14,787 nt of DNA, taken from NCBI GenBank assembly GCA_017446645.1, contig JAFSQO010000511.1, positions 1 to 14,787 on the forward strand, written 5' to 3'. The notes below the pieces were generated by a model. It ran no database searches. It worked only from the letters and a program-made list of their open reading frames with translations, and was not told where the DNA came from. The DNA comes from Synergistaceae bacterium. Lineage in GTDB: Bacteria; Synergistota; Synergistia; Synergistales; Aminobacteriaceae. Positions within the stretch are counted from its first letter, which is position 1. The number at the start of each line of letters is the position of its first letter. This document shows positions 7,934 to 14,787 of the stretch, piece after piece. Made by a program: the position numbers and the translations under genes.

Positions 7934-8782
7934 TCACCTTACGAACATAGTTCCCGCACCTTCATCAGTGAGTAACTCTATAAGAATTGAGTGAGGGACT
8001 CTGCCGTCCATAATTATCACTTTATTAACGCCTTCTGTGATTGCCTTGATACAGCACTCTGCTTTGGGAATCATTCCGCCTGAAATAACGCCTGACGCCC
8101 GTAACTCTTTCGCTTCGTCAACGCTAATCTGAGATATAAGGCTTGCTGGGTCATTAACGTCCCGCAAAATTCCCGCAATGTCAGTCATCATGATTAACCT
8201 TTCAGCATGTAAGGCCCCTGCAACGTAAGCTGCTGCGGTATCTCCGTTAATGTTATATATCTCGCCGTCTTGTCCTGCTGCAATAGTGCTTATTACTGGG
8301 ATATAATTCTTTGCAAGCAGGTCATTCACACATGCCGGATTTACTTTAGTGATTTCACCGACAAGCCCTAATCTTGAATCCTTGCACTTTGCCTCGATTA
8401 ACCTGTCATCGATACCTGAAAGTCCGATAGCACGGCCGCCTTTTGACTCTAAGAGATTTACGAGGGATTTATTTATCTTGCCTGCCAGAACCATCTGAAC
8501 TATGTCAATAGTCTCCTGATCTGTAACTCTTAAGCCATCAACGAATTCGGGCTGCTTGTCAAGCCGTTTCATGAGGGCGTTAATCTCCGGGCCTCCGCCG
8601 TGAACGAGGACGACTTTTACACCTGTAAGCCACAGCAAAATTATATCTTCCATGACTTGCTGCTTGAGTATTTCGCTGGTCATGGCATTACCGCCGTATT
8701 TTACTACTACTGTTTTACCCGTGTATTGCCTGATGTAGGGCAAAGCCTGCACTAGAATTTCTGCACGTTCTGAAGCCGTCAT
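7934..8782 (-). CDS. argB: Acetylglutamate kinase
   Basis: Phosphorylates N-acetylglutamate with ATP, the second and usually controlling step of arginine synthesis. The 282 residues contain VVKYGGNAM (26-34, nucleotide phosphate-binding), LVHGGGPEI (59-67), FVDGLRVTD (79-87, acetylglutamate site), a NINGDTAAAYVAGAL segment, and GGMIPKAECCIKAI with the conserved lysine. Features of the arginine-inhibited subgroup are visible: an N-terminal helix before the first strand (AEILVQALPYIRQY) and the C-terminal DGRVPHSILIELLTDEGAGTM signature. I therefore infer feedback inhibition by arginine, as in enzymes that work with an acetyl-recycling pathway. The ATG is only 6 bases past the argC stop, with AGGGGGT as ribosome site inside the end of argC, so the two form an operon. 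Confidence 0.96.
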   Translation of the reverse strand: MTASERAEILVQALPYIRQYTGKTVVVKYGGNAMTSEILKQQVMEDIILLWLTGVKVVLVHGGGPEINALMKRLDKQPEFVDGLRVTDQETIDIVQMVLAGKINKSLVNLLESKGGRAIGLSGIDDRLIEAKCKDSRLGLVGEITKVNPACVNDLLAKNYIPVISTIAAGQDGEIYNINGDTAAAYVAGALHAERLIMMTDIAGILRDVNDPASLISQISVDEAKELRASGVISGGMIPKAECCIKAITEGVNKVIIMDGRVPHSILIELLTDEGAGTMFVR

Positions 8783-8788
8783 GATATA

Positions 8789-9715
8789 TTACCCCCTGAA
8801 TTTAAGTCCCGTAGTCTCGTCAATCTGCATTATCAGATTCATGTTCTGGATCGCTGCACCTGAAGCACCCTTGCCTAAGTTGTCAAAGCGTGAGACAAGC
8901 AAAACTCTCTCGTCATTGCCGTAAACTGTTATCTCTAAATCATCGAGACCGGCAAACGCCCCAGCTGAGACAAATGCGCCTTCACTAAACGAGTCTGAAT
9001 CAGTGAATGATACGAGCTTTGAGGACGCATAATAATCGCGGTAAACTTTCTTGATGTCAGCTATATTTGTGTCATGAAGCGTTACAGTAACTTCCATGCC
9101 TGCGTAATAATCACACACTATCGGACAAAATACAGGAGCATGAACTAATCCGCAAAGCTTTTGCATTTCCGGTAAGTGCTTGTGTTTCTGTGAAATTCCG
9201 TATTGTCTTGGGGCATCGAGTAATTTATTGCGTTCAGGTGATTCATATTCTGCAATCATCTTCTTGCCTCCGCCTGAGTATCCAGTCAGTGAGAAGCATG
9301 AGAGTCTCTCGTCAGCCCTGATTATTCCCCTCTGGACTAACGGAGCAGCCAACACTATGAAACCTGTAGCATGACAGCCGGGATTAGCTACACGCTTTGA
9401 GTTTATTATTTTATCGCGCTGGCCTTCGAGTTCAGGCAGACCATACACCCAAGCGTCATTTACTCTATGAGCCGTTGAAGTATCTATTATTGCTGTGTCA
9501 GGGTTCTCAACGAGTGAAGCTGATTCTCTTGCCGCATCATCTGGAAGACACAAGAACGCAATATCAGAATTATTCAGGGCATCACGTCTTGCATTTGCGT
9601 CCTTTCGTAACTCGTCAGTTAATGTGATTAACTCTATGTCCCTGCGCTCTGAGAGTCTTTCGTGAATCCTGAGACCTGTAGTTCCTGCGCTGCCGTCAAT
9701 AAAAACTTTAGTCAT
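8789..9715 (-). CDS. argC: N-acetyl-gamma-glutamyl-phosphate reductase, short (type 2) form
   Basis: Reduces N-acetylglutamyl phosphate to the semialdehyde with NADPH, the third step of ornithine synthesis. MTKVFIDGSAGTTGLRIHERL is the typical start of the roughly 310-residue ArgC subfamily, so I prefer ATG 9715 (308 residues). The frame can begin at GTG 9733, adding MSDEKF. The only Shine-Dalgarno-like GGAG (9736-9733) overlaps that GTG and is 17 bases from the ATG, so the start is not settled. Visible: the FIDGSAGTTG dinucleotide loop, LCLPDDAARE, and the catalytic cysteine in ANPGCHATGF (C114 from ATG 9715). SLTGYSGGGKKMI and KHLPEM also match the subfamily. It leads the argC-argB-argD set behind a strong promoter. 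Confidence 0.94.
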   Translation of the reverse strand: MTKVFIDGSAGTTGLRIHERLSERRDIELITLTDELRKDANARRDALNNSDIAFLCLPDDAARESASLVENPDTAIIDTSTAHRVNDAWVYGLPELEGQRDKIINSKRVANPGCHATGFIVLAAPLVQRGIIRADERLSCFSLTGYSGGGKKMIAEYESPERNKLLDAPRQYGISQKHKHLPEMQKLCGLVHAPVFCPIVCDYYAGMEVTVTLHDTNIADIKKVYRDYYASSKLVSFTDSDSFSEGAFVSAGAFAGLDDLEITVYGNDERVLLVSRFDNLGKGASGAAIQNMNLIMQIDETTGLKFRG

Positions 9716-9756
9716 GAATTTTTCATCACTCACTCCGCAAAATTTTGATAGCGCGT

Positions 9757-9786
9757 ATTATAATTGCAAAGTGAATTTTTTGTCAA
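9757..9786 (-). promoter_or_regulatory. argC: Sigma-70-type promoter for argC-argB-argD
   Basis: On the - strand a perfect TTGACA (complement of 9781-9786) is followed, after 18 bases, by a perfect TATAAT (complement of 9757-9762). Transcription would begin near 9750, giving a short leader before either possible argC start. It sits in the 74- to 92-base gap after mnmE, so the arginine genes have their own promoter even if mnmE transcription also reads through; I see no terminator in that gap. Confidence 0.8.
9772..9785. promoter_or_regulatory. Possible ArgR operator (ARG box) overlapping the argC -35
   Basis: TGAATTTTTTGTCA matches the palindromic ARG-box consensus TGAATWWWWATTCA at 12 of 14 positions by eye and overlaps the -35 hexamer, where a repressor would block polymerase. 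Part of the match comes from the TTGACA itself and from AT richness, and I see no clear second box, so chance is possible. Confidence 0.35.
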
Positions 9787-9807
9787 AGATTTAGCACAAC
9801 AATAAAC

Positions 9808-11145
9808 TTATTTACCTACACAAAACCTGCTGAACATTGAGTCAAGTAATTCATCGCCTGCATCAAGGCCAATTACACGCAATAAATTAACCCTTGCCGA
9901 GTTAATTAACCCTGCTGTGATGTCCTCGCCTTCGTGATTCATGAGTGAGTATTTTGCATCTTTGAGTGAGTTCAGACTTTCCCGAATGTCCTCAAGCTGC
10001 CCTGATGACACGTTCAAGCCGTCTGATAGTATTGCATTTCGTGAAGCCCTCTCGTAAATCAGTGATTTAAGCTCTTCGATGCCTGATAAATTCTTTGCGC
10101 TGACGTGAATTTTTTCGCATGTTATATCAGCTTTTGTCTCTAAGTCCGCTTTGTTAAAGACTATTATGCTTTTAGCTAAATCAAGTGAGTCAATAAAATT
10201 TCTCTCGTCACTCGTTAATTCCCGTGAGCTGTCAACAACGTAAAGGCATATATCAGAGTTCTTCACAGCTTCATGAGCCAGTTTGACCCCCTGAGCCTCG
10301 ATAACGTCCTCAGATTCGCGAAGTCCTGCCGTATCAGAAAGGGTAACAGGCAAGCCGTTAATGACTATGCTGTCCTGAATAATATCCCGTGTAGTGCCCG
10401 GTATATCCGTAACGATTGCGCGGTTCCTGTGTAATAATGCATTCAGGAGCGAGGACTTGCCGACGTTCGGTGAACCTGCTATTACGACATGAACGCCGTT
10501 CTGAAGTGCCATACCTGACTGACAGCGCGATAACAAATCATCAAGCTGAGTAATTACCTTTTCGAGTTCAGGAAGTATTGAGCCGTCAAAGACTTCGCCC
10601 TCTGGGAAATCAAGATTTACCTCGATATTGCTCTGAAGTTCAAGGATTTTCGAGTGAATGCGCCTAATCTCACCTGAAAGTTCACCCGTCAAGGTCCTTG
10701 CTGCTGCGTGAAGGGCCTCAAGGCTTCGGGACTTAATCAGGCTCAAAACTCCCTCGGCCTGTGATAAATCTATGCGTCCGTTAAGAAAAGCTCTTCGGGT
10801 AAATTCTCCGGGTTCAGCAAGTCTCGCACCGTTAGCCAGCAGTAGCTCCAAGCAAGTCCGAGCTGCAAGAATTCCCCCATGAGTGTGGATCTCGCAAATA
10901 TTCTCGCCAGTGTAAGTCTTAGGTGCGTTAAAGTGAACTGCCAGAACCCTGTCAATTACGCTGCCATGCTCATCGATTAGGTTCGTGAGATAGAGCTTGC
11001 CTGATACGTCAAAATTCTTGCGGGTTAGAAACTTCCCAGTGACATCAAAAGCAAGGGAGCCGGAGACCCTGATTATTGCTATGCCTCCTTCTCCCAAAGC
11101 CGTAGAAATTGCTGCTATAGTTACGCCGGCTGAGCTTTTAGCCAT
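9808..11145 (-). CDS. mnmE: tRNA uridine-5-carboxymethylaminomethyl(34) synthesis GTPase
   Basis: With MnmG, this GTPase modifies wobble uridine 34 of certain tRNAs, using a folate-derived carbon and an activated GTPase cycle. The 445 residues have the expected order: an N-terminal tetrahydrofolate-binding domain (TIAAISTALGEGGIAIIRVSG, 9-29), helical domain parts, and an inserted Ras-like G domain with G1 GSPNVGKS (224-231), K-loop/G2 DIPGTTRD (247-254), G3 DTAG (271-274) and G4 NKAD (331-334). The C terminus is FCVGK, matching the catalytic C-x-G-K motif (C442). The ATG at 11145 lies inside the 3' end of the CCA-enzyme-like gene (25-base overlap, different frame) without a strong ribosome site, so translation is probably coupled. 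Length and all motifs suggest an intact gene. Confidence 0.97.
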   Translation of the reverse strand: MAKSSAGVTIAAISTALGEGGIAIIRVSGSLAFDVTGKFLTRKNFDVSGKLYLTNLIDEHGSVIDRVLAVHFNAPKTYTGENICEIHTHGGILAARTCLELLLANGARLAEPGEFTRRAFLNGRIDLSQAEGVLSLIKSRSLEALHAAARTLTGELSGEIRRIHSKILELQSNIEVNLDFPEGEVFDGSILPELEKVITQLDDLLSRCQSGMALQNGVHVVIAGSPNVGKSSLLNALLHRNRAIVTDIPGTTRDIIQDSIVINGLPVTLSDTAGLRESEDVIEAQGVKLAHEAVKNSDICLYVVDSSRELTSDERNFIDSLDLAKSIIVFNKADLETKADITCEKIHVSAKNLSGIEELKSLIYERASRNAILSDGLNVSSGQLEDIRESLNSLKDAKYSLMNHEGEDITAGLINSARVNLLRVIGLDAGDELLDSMFSRFCVGK

Positions 11146-12413
11146 TGTTCAGCTGCCGCCCTGCTGGAGACCTTACCGGTTCCGACTGCCATGTCAAGAC
11201 CTTCGAGAAGTTCACCGACTTTGCGACCCGGCTTCATGTTAAGTAGATTCATGACTTCCCGGCCAGTTAAATATCTTGTCGAGCCTTCTGTCTGGGAGGC
11301 AACGTTGTTGAATCTGCGAATGACCTGCTTCAGGTTCCAGTGATTGTTGTCAAGAACTTCCCTGTACTCCTCAAAGAAACCTTCAGCCATTGCTACACAC
11401 CTTGCAAACTGGAGTGCTATCATTGTGCCTTCCTGACTGAATTCAAGGACATTGCGGCAAAAAGTCTGCTCACTGATAGGCTTATAGTACTCTTTATAGC
11501 TATTAATTATCGCAACGACCTCATTAATCGTATCTGAAGGGATATTCCAGCGCGTCATATAATCAGTGATTAACCTGTCGTGCTGTTTACCCCTGTCACT
11601 GCCGTCAAGAGTTTTGCAGCCGATACGACCTAACAAGCCTGCAAGGACAAATTCATCACTCTGCATGATCTTATTAGTGTCGAGTCTTTCCTCGATTACT
11701 CTCAATATATTCAATACATGGTCATAAAGAGTGCGGCCTGCCTTTTTGCCGTCCGGGACATAGCGCAGTTCCTCAAGCTCCTTCAGGAAAAACGGGATAA
11801 TGCTATAGCCCTCGCACATTCTGATGAACCTGTAGGGTCTTCGCTGTATTCCCTTCAAGATTTCGCGTCCCCAGCGTTCAGCCGGAATATTATTCATTCT
11901 GTCAGGATAGGCATCTAAAAACGCCCGGACATCACTCGAAGTCTTCCAGAAAACGTCCATTTCGAGTTCAGCTGCAAATCTCAATATGCGCAAAATCCTC
12001 AAGGGGTCATCGTAAATCAAATCAACGTTGTCGCCTGTGAGTCTTATGACTTTATTGCGAATGTCAAATCTGCCTCCAAAGGGGTCAACAACTCCTGCGT
12101 CAGACCTGATTGCTATTGCCTCAATGCTTAAATCACGGCAGGCCAGATCATCCTCGATTGACGAGCCTCGAACACTGAACGCCCTGAAATCTGCTCCGAG
12201 AATTTCGCCCCTTAGTGCAGGATAAGCTCCGCGCGCATCGACTGAACCGGTACCTAAGGCCATTGCAACGCTGTACATGTCGTCAGAGTCTATTGCAAGC
12301 GTTATGACTTCGGGCTGGATTCCCATTTCCATCATTCTGACTGTATCGCCTACGAGCCAAGCCTTTGCCCCTGTTTCTTCTATCTTTTTGAGGACATCTA
12401 AATAATTACGCAT
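11121..12413 (-). CDS. Divergent CCA-adding enzyme / poly(A) polymerase family protein, catalytic residues apparently lost
   Basis: The family adds or repairs the 3' CCA of tRNA. The 430 residues align along its length: a head and neck with ACRDLSIEAIAI (like RRDFTINAMA), VVDPFGGRFDI and DDPLRILRILRFAAEL (135-149), and the usual C-terminal end (YLTGREVMNLLNMKPGRKVGELLEGL, then RAAAEQWL). However, the catalytic start motif GGxVRD...DxD reads GDTVRM...PEVITLA (22-40), so both carboxylates of DxD appear replaced by V36 and T38, and N of the INA motif is Glu. The HD region has GLLGRIGC where LLHDIGK is usual. A stray DSD at 42-44 is four residues late. The reading frame is intact with a strong ribosome site (AGAGGTGAT, complement of 12418-12426), so it is an expressed, probably non-catalytic or altered homologue rather than a decayed gene. 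Confidence 0.8.
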   Translation of the reverse strand: MRNYLDVLKKIEETGAKAWLVGDTVRMMEMGIQPEVITLAIDSDDMYSVAMALGTGSVDARGAYPALRGEILGADFRAFSVRGSSIEDDLACRDLSIEAIAIRSDAGVVDPFGGRFDIRNKVIRLTGDNVDLIYDDPLRILRILRFAAELEMDVFWKTSSDVRAFLDAYPDRMNNIPAERWGREILKGIQRRPYRFIRMCEGYSIIPFFLKELEELRYVPDGKKAGRTLYDHVLNILRVIEERLDTNKIMQSDEFVLAGLLGRIGCKTLDGSDRGKQHDRLITDYMTRWNIPSDTINEVVAIINSYKEYYKPISEQTFCRNVLEFSQEGTMIALQFARCVAMAEGFFEEYREVLDNNHWNLKQVIRRFNNVASQTEGSTRYLTGREVMNLLNMKPGRKVGELLEGLDMAVGTGKVSSRAAAEQWLKAQPA

Positions 12414-12472
12414 TTAAATCACCTCTCATAATTATAATTAATTAATTATGCCAATATGGAAACCCCTAAATT

Positions 12473-13075
12473 TTAGCAAATTTTCGCGACAAACTCAGCT
12501 ATTTTTATTGGCTCGATTTTCGCAGTATTTATACACAGGTCATAATTTGCCTTATCGCCCCATTTTTGGCCGGTGTAGAACTCATAGTAATCAGCGCGGG
12601 ATTTATTTATCTGGTTAATGCGCTTTTCGAGTTCGTCCTCCGTCATGCCGGCTCCCCTGTCGTAATCGCTCGTGCTGTTATCCTGACAGCGTTTTATTTT
12701 GCTGCTCATGTCCGAGTAAATAAATAACCTGAACGGATTAAAGTCACGCAAGATATAATCAGCACCCCTGCCGACTATTACGCAATCTGAGTGTGAAGCC
12801 ATCTCGCGGATAATATTATGTTGCTCCTGCTGTACTGATTGGCCGTAATCAGGAATAACCGCCCAGAAAGTCCTGCCCGTATGAATGGGAAAAGGGATAA
12901 CGGGTTTGTGTTCTGCGACGTTGCGGACGTAGTTTTCAGAGAGTGAAGTGCGTTTGGCGATCTCTGCAATTATTTCGCGGTCATAGTAGGCAATGCCTAG
13001 AAGTTCTGCGATTCTCCTGCCGGCTTCTCGACCACCGGAACCGAATTCACGGCCTATAGTAATAATTTTGTTCAT
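12473..13075 (-). CDS. Cytidylate kinase-like family protein
   Basis: A 200-residue protein of the cytidylate-kinase-like family (NMP-kinase fold); the true substrate of this family is generally not established. MNKIITIGREFGSGGREAGRRIAELLG carries the glycine-rich loop GREFGSGG (8-15), which lacks the GKGT lysine of genuine Cmk. YYDREII (30-36), VIVGRGADYIL (99-109) and the C-terminal RADYYEFYTGQKWGDKANYDLCINTA block are the family's other conserved stretches. The predicted lid has basic and acidic residues at about 128-160. The ATG has a good ribosome site, GAGGTGAA (complement of 13084-13091), 8 bases upstream. It lies after the terminator of the peptidase gene and 59 bases before the CCA-like gene in transcription order, so it may head the run into mnmE. 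I would not call it cmk. Confidence 0.85.
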   Translation of the reverse strand: MNKIITIGREFGSGGREAGRRIAELLGIAYYDREIIAEIAKRTSLSENYVRNVAEHKPVIPFPIHTGRTFWAVIPDYGQSVQQEQHNIIREMASHSDCVIVGRGADYILRDFNPFRLFIYSDMSSKIKRCQDNSTSDYDRGAGMTEDELEKRINQINKSRADYYEFYTGQKWGDKANYDLCINTAKIEPIKIAEFVAKIC

Positions 13076-13098
13076 GAAAAATTTTCACCTCGCATGAT

Positions 13099-13133
13099 AA
13101 AAAAATCCCCTGAATCTTAAATGACCCAGAGGA
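13099..13133 (-). terminator. Rho-independent terminator of the M13 peptidase gene
   Basis: On the - strand, TCCTCTGGGTC pairs with GATTCAGGGGA (11 pairs, three of them G-U) around the loop ATTTAA, followed by ATTTTTTT. It begins about 10 bases after the peptidase stop codon and reads only on the - strand, because the wobble pairs are lost on +. It separates the peptidase from the kinase-like gene. Confidence 0.85.
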
Positions 13134-13142
13134 GAAAGAATT

Positions 13143-14787
13143 TTACCAGACAGCTACACGTCTTTCAGGTGAAAGATACATGTTATTCTCTGGCTTGATT
13201 TCATAAGTTTCCATGAATTTCCCGTATTGCTGCAATATCGCATTGACCCTCAAATACGGCAAAGCATGAACGTCAATATTCACGATAAAATCTACTCTTT
13301 CAGGCGTGTAGATTACTTTCCAGGTGTTGGCGTAACCCCTGAAGAATTTATCATAGTCAAAGCCCTCATGACTCGCTGCAATTCCAAGCATAGCCTTAAC
13401 TCCTGCCATGTCTGCAATGCTCTCGGTCTGGACTAACGCACCATTGTAGTTCTTTCCGGAATTATCGACTTTCATTGCACTGAAGTACTTTATCAGCTTG
13501 TCTGCTCTTTCCTGAAATTTCTTGTAATCTTCGTCAGTCCACCATGAGTTCATGCTGCCCGTCTTGTCAAATAGCGCGCCTCTTGTGTCAAATGCGTGAG
13601 AGACTTCGTGACCGATTACTGTGCCTATGCCTCCGAGTTTTTGCTCGTAAGTCATTGAGGGGTCATAGAAATCACCGCCCAGAATTCCGGCTATAATATT
13701 AATCGAGTTTTCCATTGGCATATAGTAAGCGTTCACTATGGCGACATCTTCTTCTATCCATAAGTCATGGTCTATACGGGTATTAATGCGCTCGTAGAAA
13801 TATTTGAGCCTCTTGAATTCCCTGACGGCTTTTACGGCATCTAAAAAATTTCCCGAAGCAGCAATCTCAAGTCCCGAATAATCAACCCATTTGTCAGGAT
13901 ATGCAGCTTTGAGCCTCATAGCGTCAAGTTTCTCGATAGCCTTTGAACGTGTAGATTCAGACAGCCAATCTTCGGACTTGAGCATTTCACGGTAGAACTT
14001 AATCGTGTCCTGAATTATCTGCTCAATTTCGCGCTTAGTACTCTCACTGACATGACGTGCTACGTATAATCTTGATACAGGTACAGGGACAGCGTCATGA
14101 ACGAAATCCGTAGCAAGTTCCTCGTCCGGTCTGGTGCCTGCAATTCCGTAACGTTCGTTGAATAATTTCTGATACTCTCTATACGCAGGTTCATCAATCA
14201 GGGTGATATAACTCTTCGCAAGATTTCGCAGCAAGTACGCCTTGATTGCTTCGAGATTTGACTCGTTATATAGCTCATTGAGTGCCTTGAGCCATTCAGG
14301 TTCCTGAAGGTTCATCAGCTTCGAGTTAATATTATGAGCTTCAAGAATCTCTGCATATGGGAAGACTTTGGACTTCTCGCGTAACTCCTGCATATTCAAG
14401 GGGTTATATGTCTTGTCGATTGCTTCAGGGGATTCAAGCTCGTTGACGTTCATCATGTGAGCAGCAATTTTGCCCTCGAACTCGAAAGCAAGCTCTAACA
14501 CCCTCGCTATTTCTGAATCACTCAGACCAAGCCGCTTTAACATGTAAGTTGCTACAGAGTCGCTGAATTTCTTGACTCTCTCACCGTTTGAAGTGAGCTT
14601 CTTGTACTCTGCGGAGTCCCTGAGTGAAAGCCCTGTAGGTGCAAGCTCAATGTTATATGCCTCTGAGTCCTTGTTGTCAAAGCCAAGTACGAACATGGCA
14701 ATGAATGAGCCGTGATTTAAAGCTGACTCTGACATGAAGTATTTATTGAGGTCATCAAGAGTCTTTATGCCCCTGATTTTCCCTGCA
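13143..14787 (-). CDS. M13 family (neprilysin/PepO-like) zinc metallopeptidase, 5' end outside window
   Basis: A zinc endopeptidase of family M13, whose bacterial members cut oligopeptides and are often exported. The frame stays open beyond ATG 14735 to the window edge, where the codons read AGKIRGIKTLDDLNKYF and fit the M13 N-terminal domain, so the start and any signal peptide lie outside. Numbering from ATG 14735: the helical M13_N domain runs to about 320; VNAYYMP (334-340) is the substrate-backbone motif; the zinc site is VIGHEVSHAFD (H376, E377, H380) with E438 in ESIADMAGVKA as third ligand and D442 supporting; NIDVHALPYLRVNA (487-499) supplies the conserved His and Arg. The protein ends RVAVW, like the family's terminal x-x-x-W. 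All catalytic residues are present. A strong terminator follows, so it is the last gene of its transcript. Confidence 0.95.
   Translation of the reverse strand, partial: AGKIRGIKTLDDLNKYFMSESALNHGSFIAMFVLGFDNKDSEAYNIELAPTGLSLRDSAEYKKLTSNGERVKKFSDSVATYMLKRLGLSDSEIARVLELAFEFEGKIAAHMMNVNELESPEAIDKTYNPLNMQELREKSKVFPYAEILEAHNINSKLMNLQEPEWLKALNELYNESNLEAIKAYLLRNLAKSYITLIDEPAYREYQKLFNERYGIAGTRPDEELATDFVHDAVPVPVSRLYVARHVSESTKREIEQIIQDTIKFYREMLKSEDWLSESTRSKAIEKLDAMRLKAAYPDKWVDYSGLEIAASGNFLDAVKAVREFKRLKYFYERINTRIDHDLWIEEDVAIVNAYYMPMENSINIIAGILGGDFYDPSMTYEQKLGGIGTVIGHEVSHAFDTRGALFDKTGSMNSWWTDEDYKKFQERADKLIKYFSAMKVDNSGKNYNGALVQTESIADMAGVKAMLGIAASHEGFDYDKFFRGYANTWKVIYTPERVDFIVNIDVHALPYLRVNAILQQYGKFMETYEIKPENNMYLSPERRVAVW

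Noticed and set aside
7809..7994. 61-codon + strand open frame across the argB-argD gap
   Set aside because: Its residues are low-complexity translations of the GC-rich repeat (VKGRAGVGS repeated) and it runs into argB on the other strand; no family resemblance.
12429..12450. TATAAT/CATAAT-like boxes upstream of the CCA-like gene
   Set aside because: The TATAAT at 12431-12436 (-) would start transcription within the ribosome site, and no -35 is visible for either; AT richness explains them.
12778..12969. Short frames inside the kinase-like and mnmE genes on the same strand
   Set aside because: Out-of-frame shadows of genes with clear family motifs.

Overview
The window reads as chromosomal DNA of a diderm (Gram-negative-type) bacterium. 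An RND efflux pump with its periplasmic adaptor and a secreted alkylsulfatase-like hydrolase require or fit a periplasm. The phosphoglycerate dehydrogenase is of the roughly 390-residue, ACT-containing kind that I associate with anaerobic Firmicutes and Bacteroidetes. ArgC is of the short 'type 2' form, and a cytidylate-kinase-like protein typical of anaerobes is present. A gut or rumen anaerobe, for example of the Synergistota, would fit, but no ribosomal marker is present and this placement is only an inference.

Layout. Positions 1-6546 are read on the + strand: the C-terminal end of an RND pump, its membrane-fusion protein and an alkylsulfatase-type metallo-beta-lactamase-fold enzyme (tight spacing, one likely operon), then a separate serine-biosynthesis pair serC-serA (ATGA overlap) behind an extended -10 promoter. 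A hairpin at 6554-6596 separates these from everything to the right, which is read on the - strand. In transcription order (right to left) that half contains a truncated M13 metallopeptidase with a strong terminator, a cytidylate-kinase-like gene, a divergent CCA-nucleotidyltransferase-like gene overlapping mnmE by 25 bases, and an arginine set argC-argB-argD with its own TTGACA/TATAAT promoter and a possible ArgR operator. No stretch over 300 bases lacks a gene.

How the genes work together. SerC and SerA carry out two consecutive steps from 3-phosphoglycerate to phosphoserine (SerA oxidises, SerC transaminates). ArgB, ArgC and ArgD carry out the second, third and fourth steps of ornithine synthesis from N-acetylglutamate; argJ/argE is not here. 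MnmE modifies tRNA wobble uridines. Its upstream neighbour belongs to the CCA-adding family but appears to have lost its catalytic carboxylates. The pump plus alkylsulfatase may form a surfactant or amphiphile resistance unit.

Most of the window is ordinary housekeeping metabolism. I see no clear new multi-gene system. The items most worth a second look are the apparently inactive CCA-enzyme homologue, the pump-alkylsulfatase operon, and a GC-rich palindromic repeat between argB and argD with a multiplied right arm, a decayed relative of which seems to form the serA/argD hairpin.
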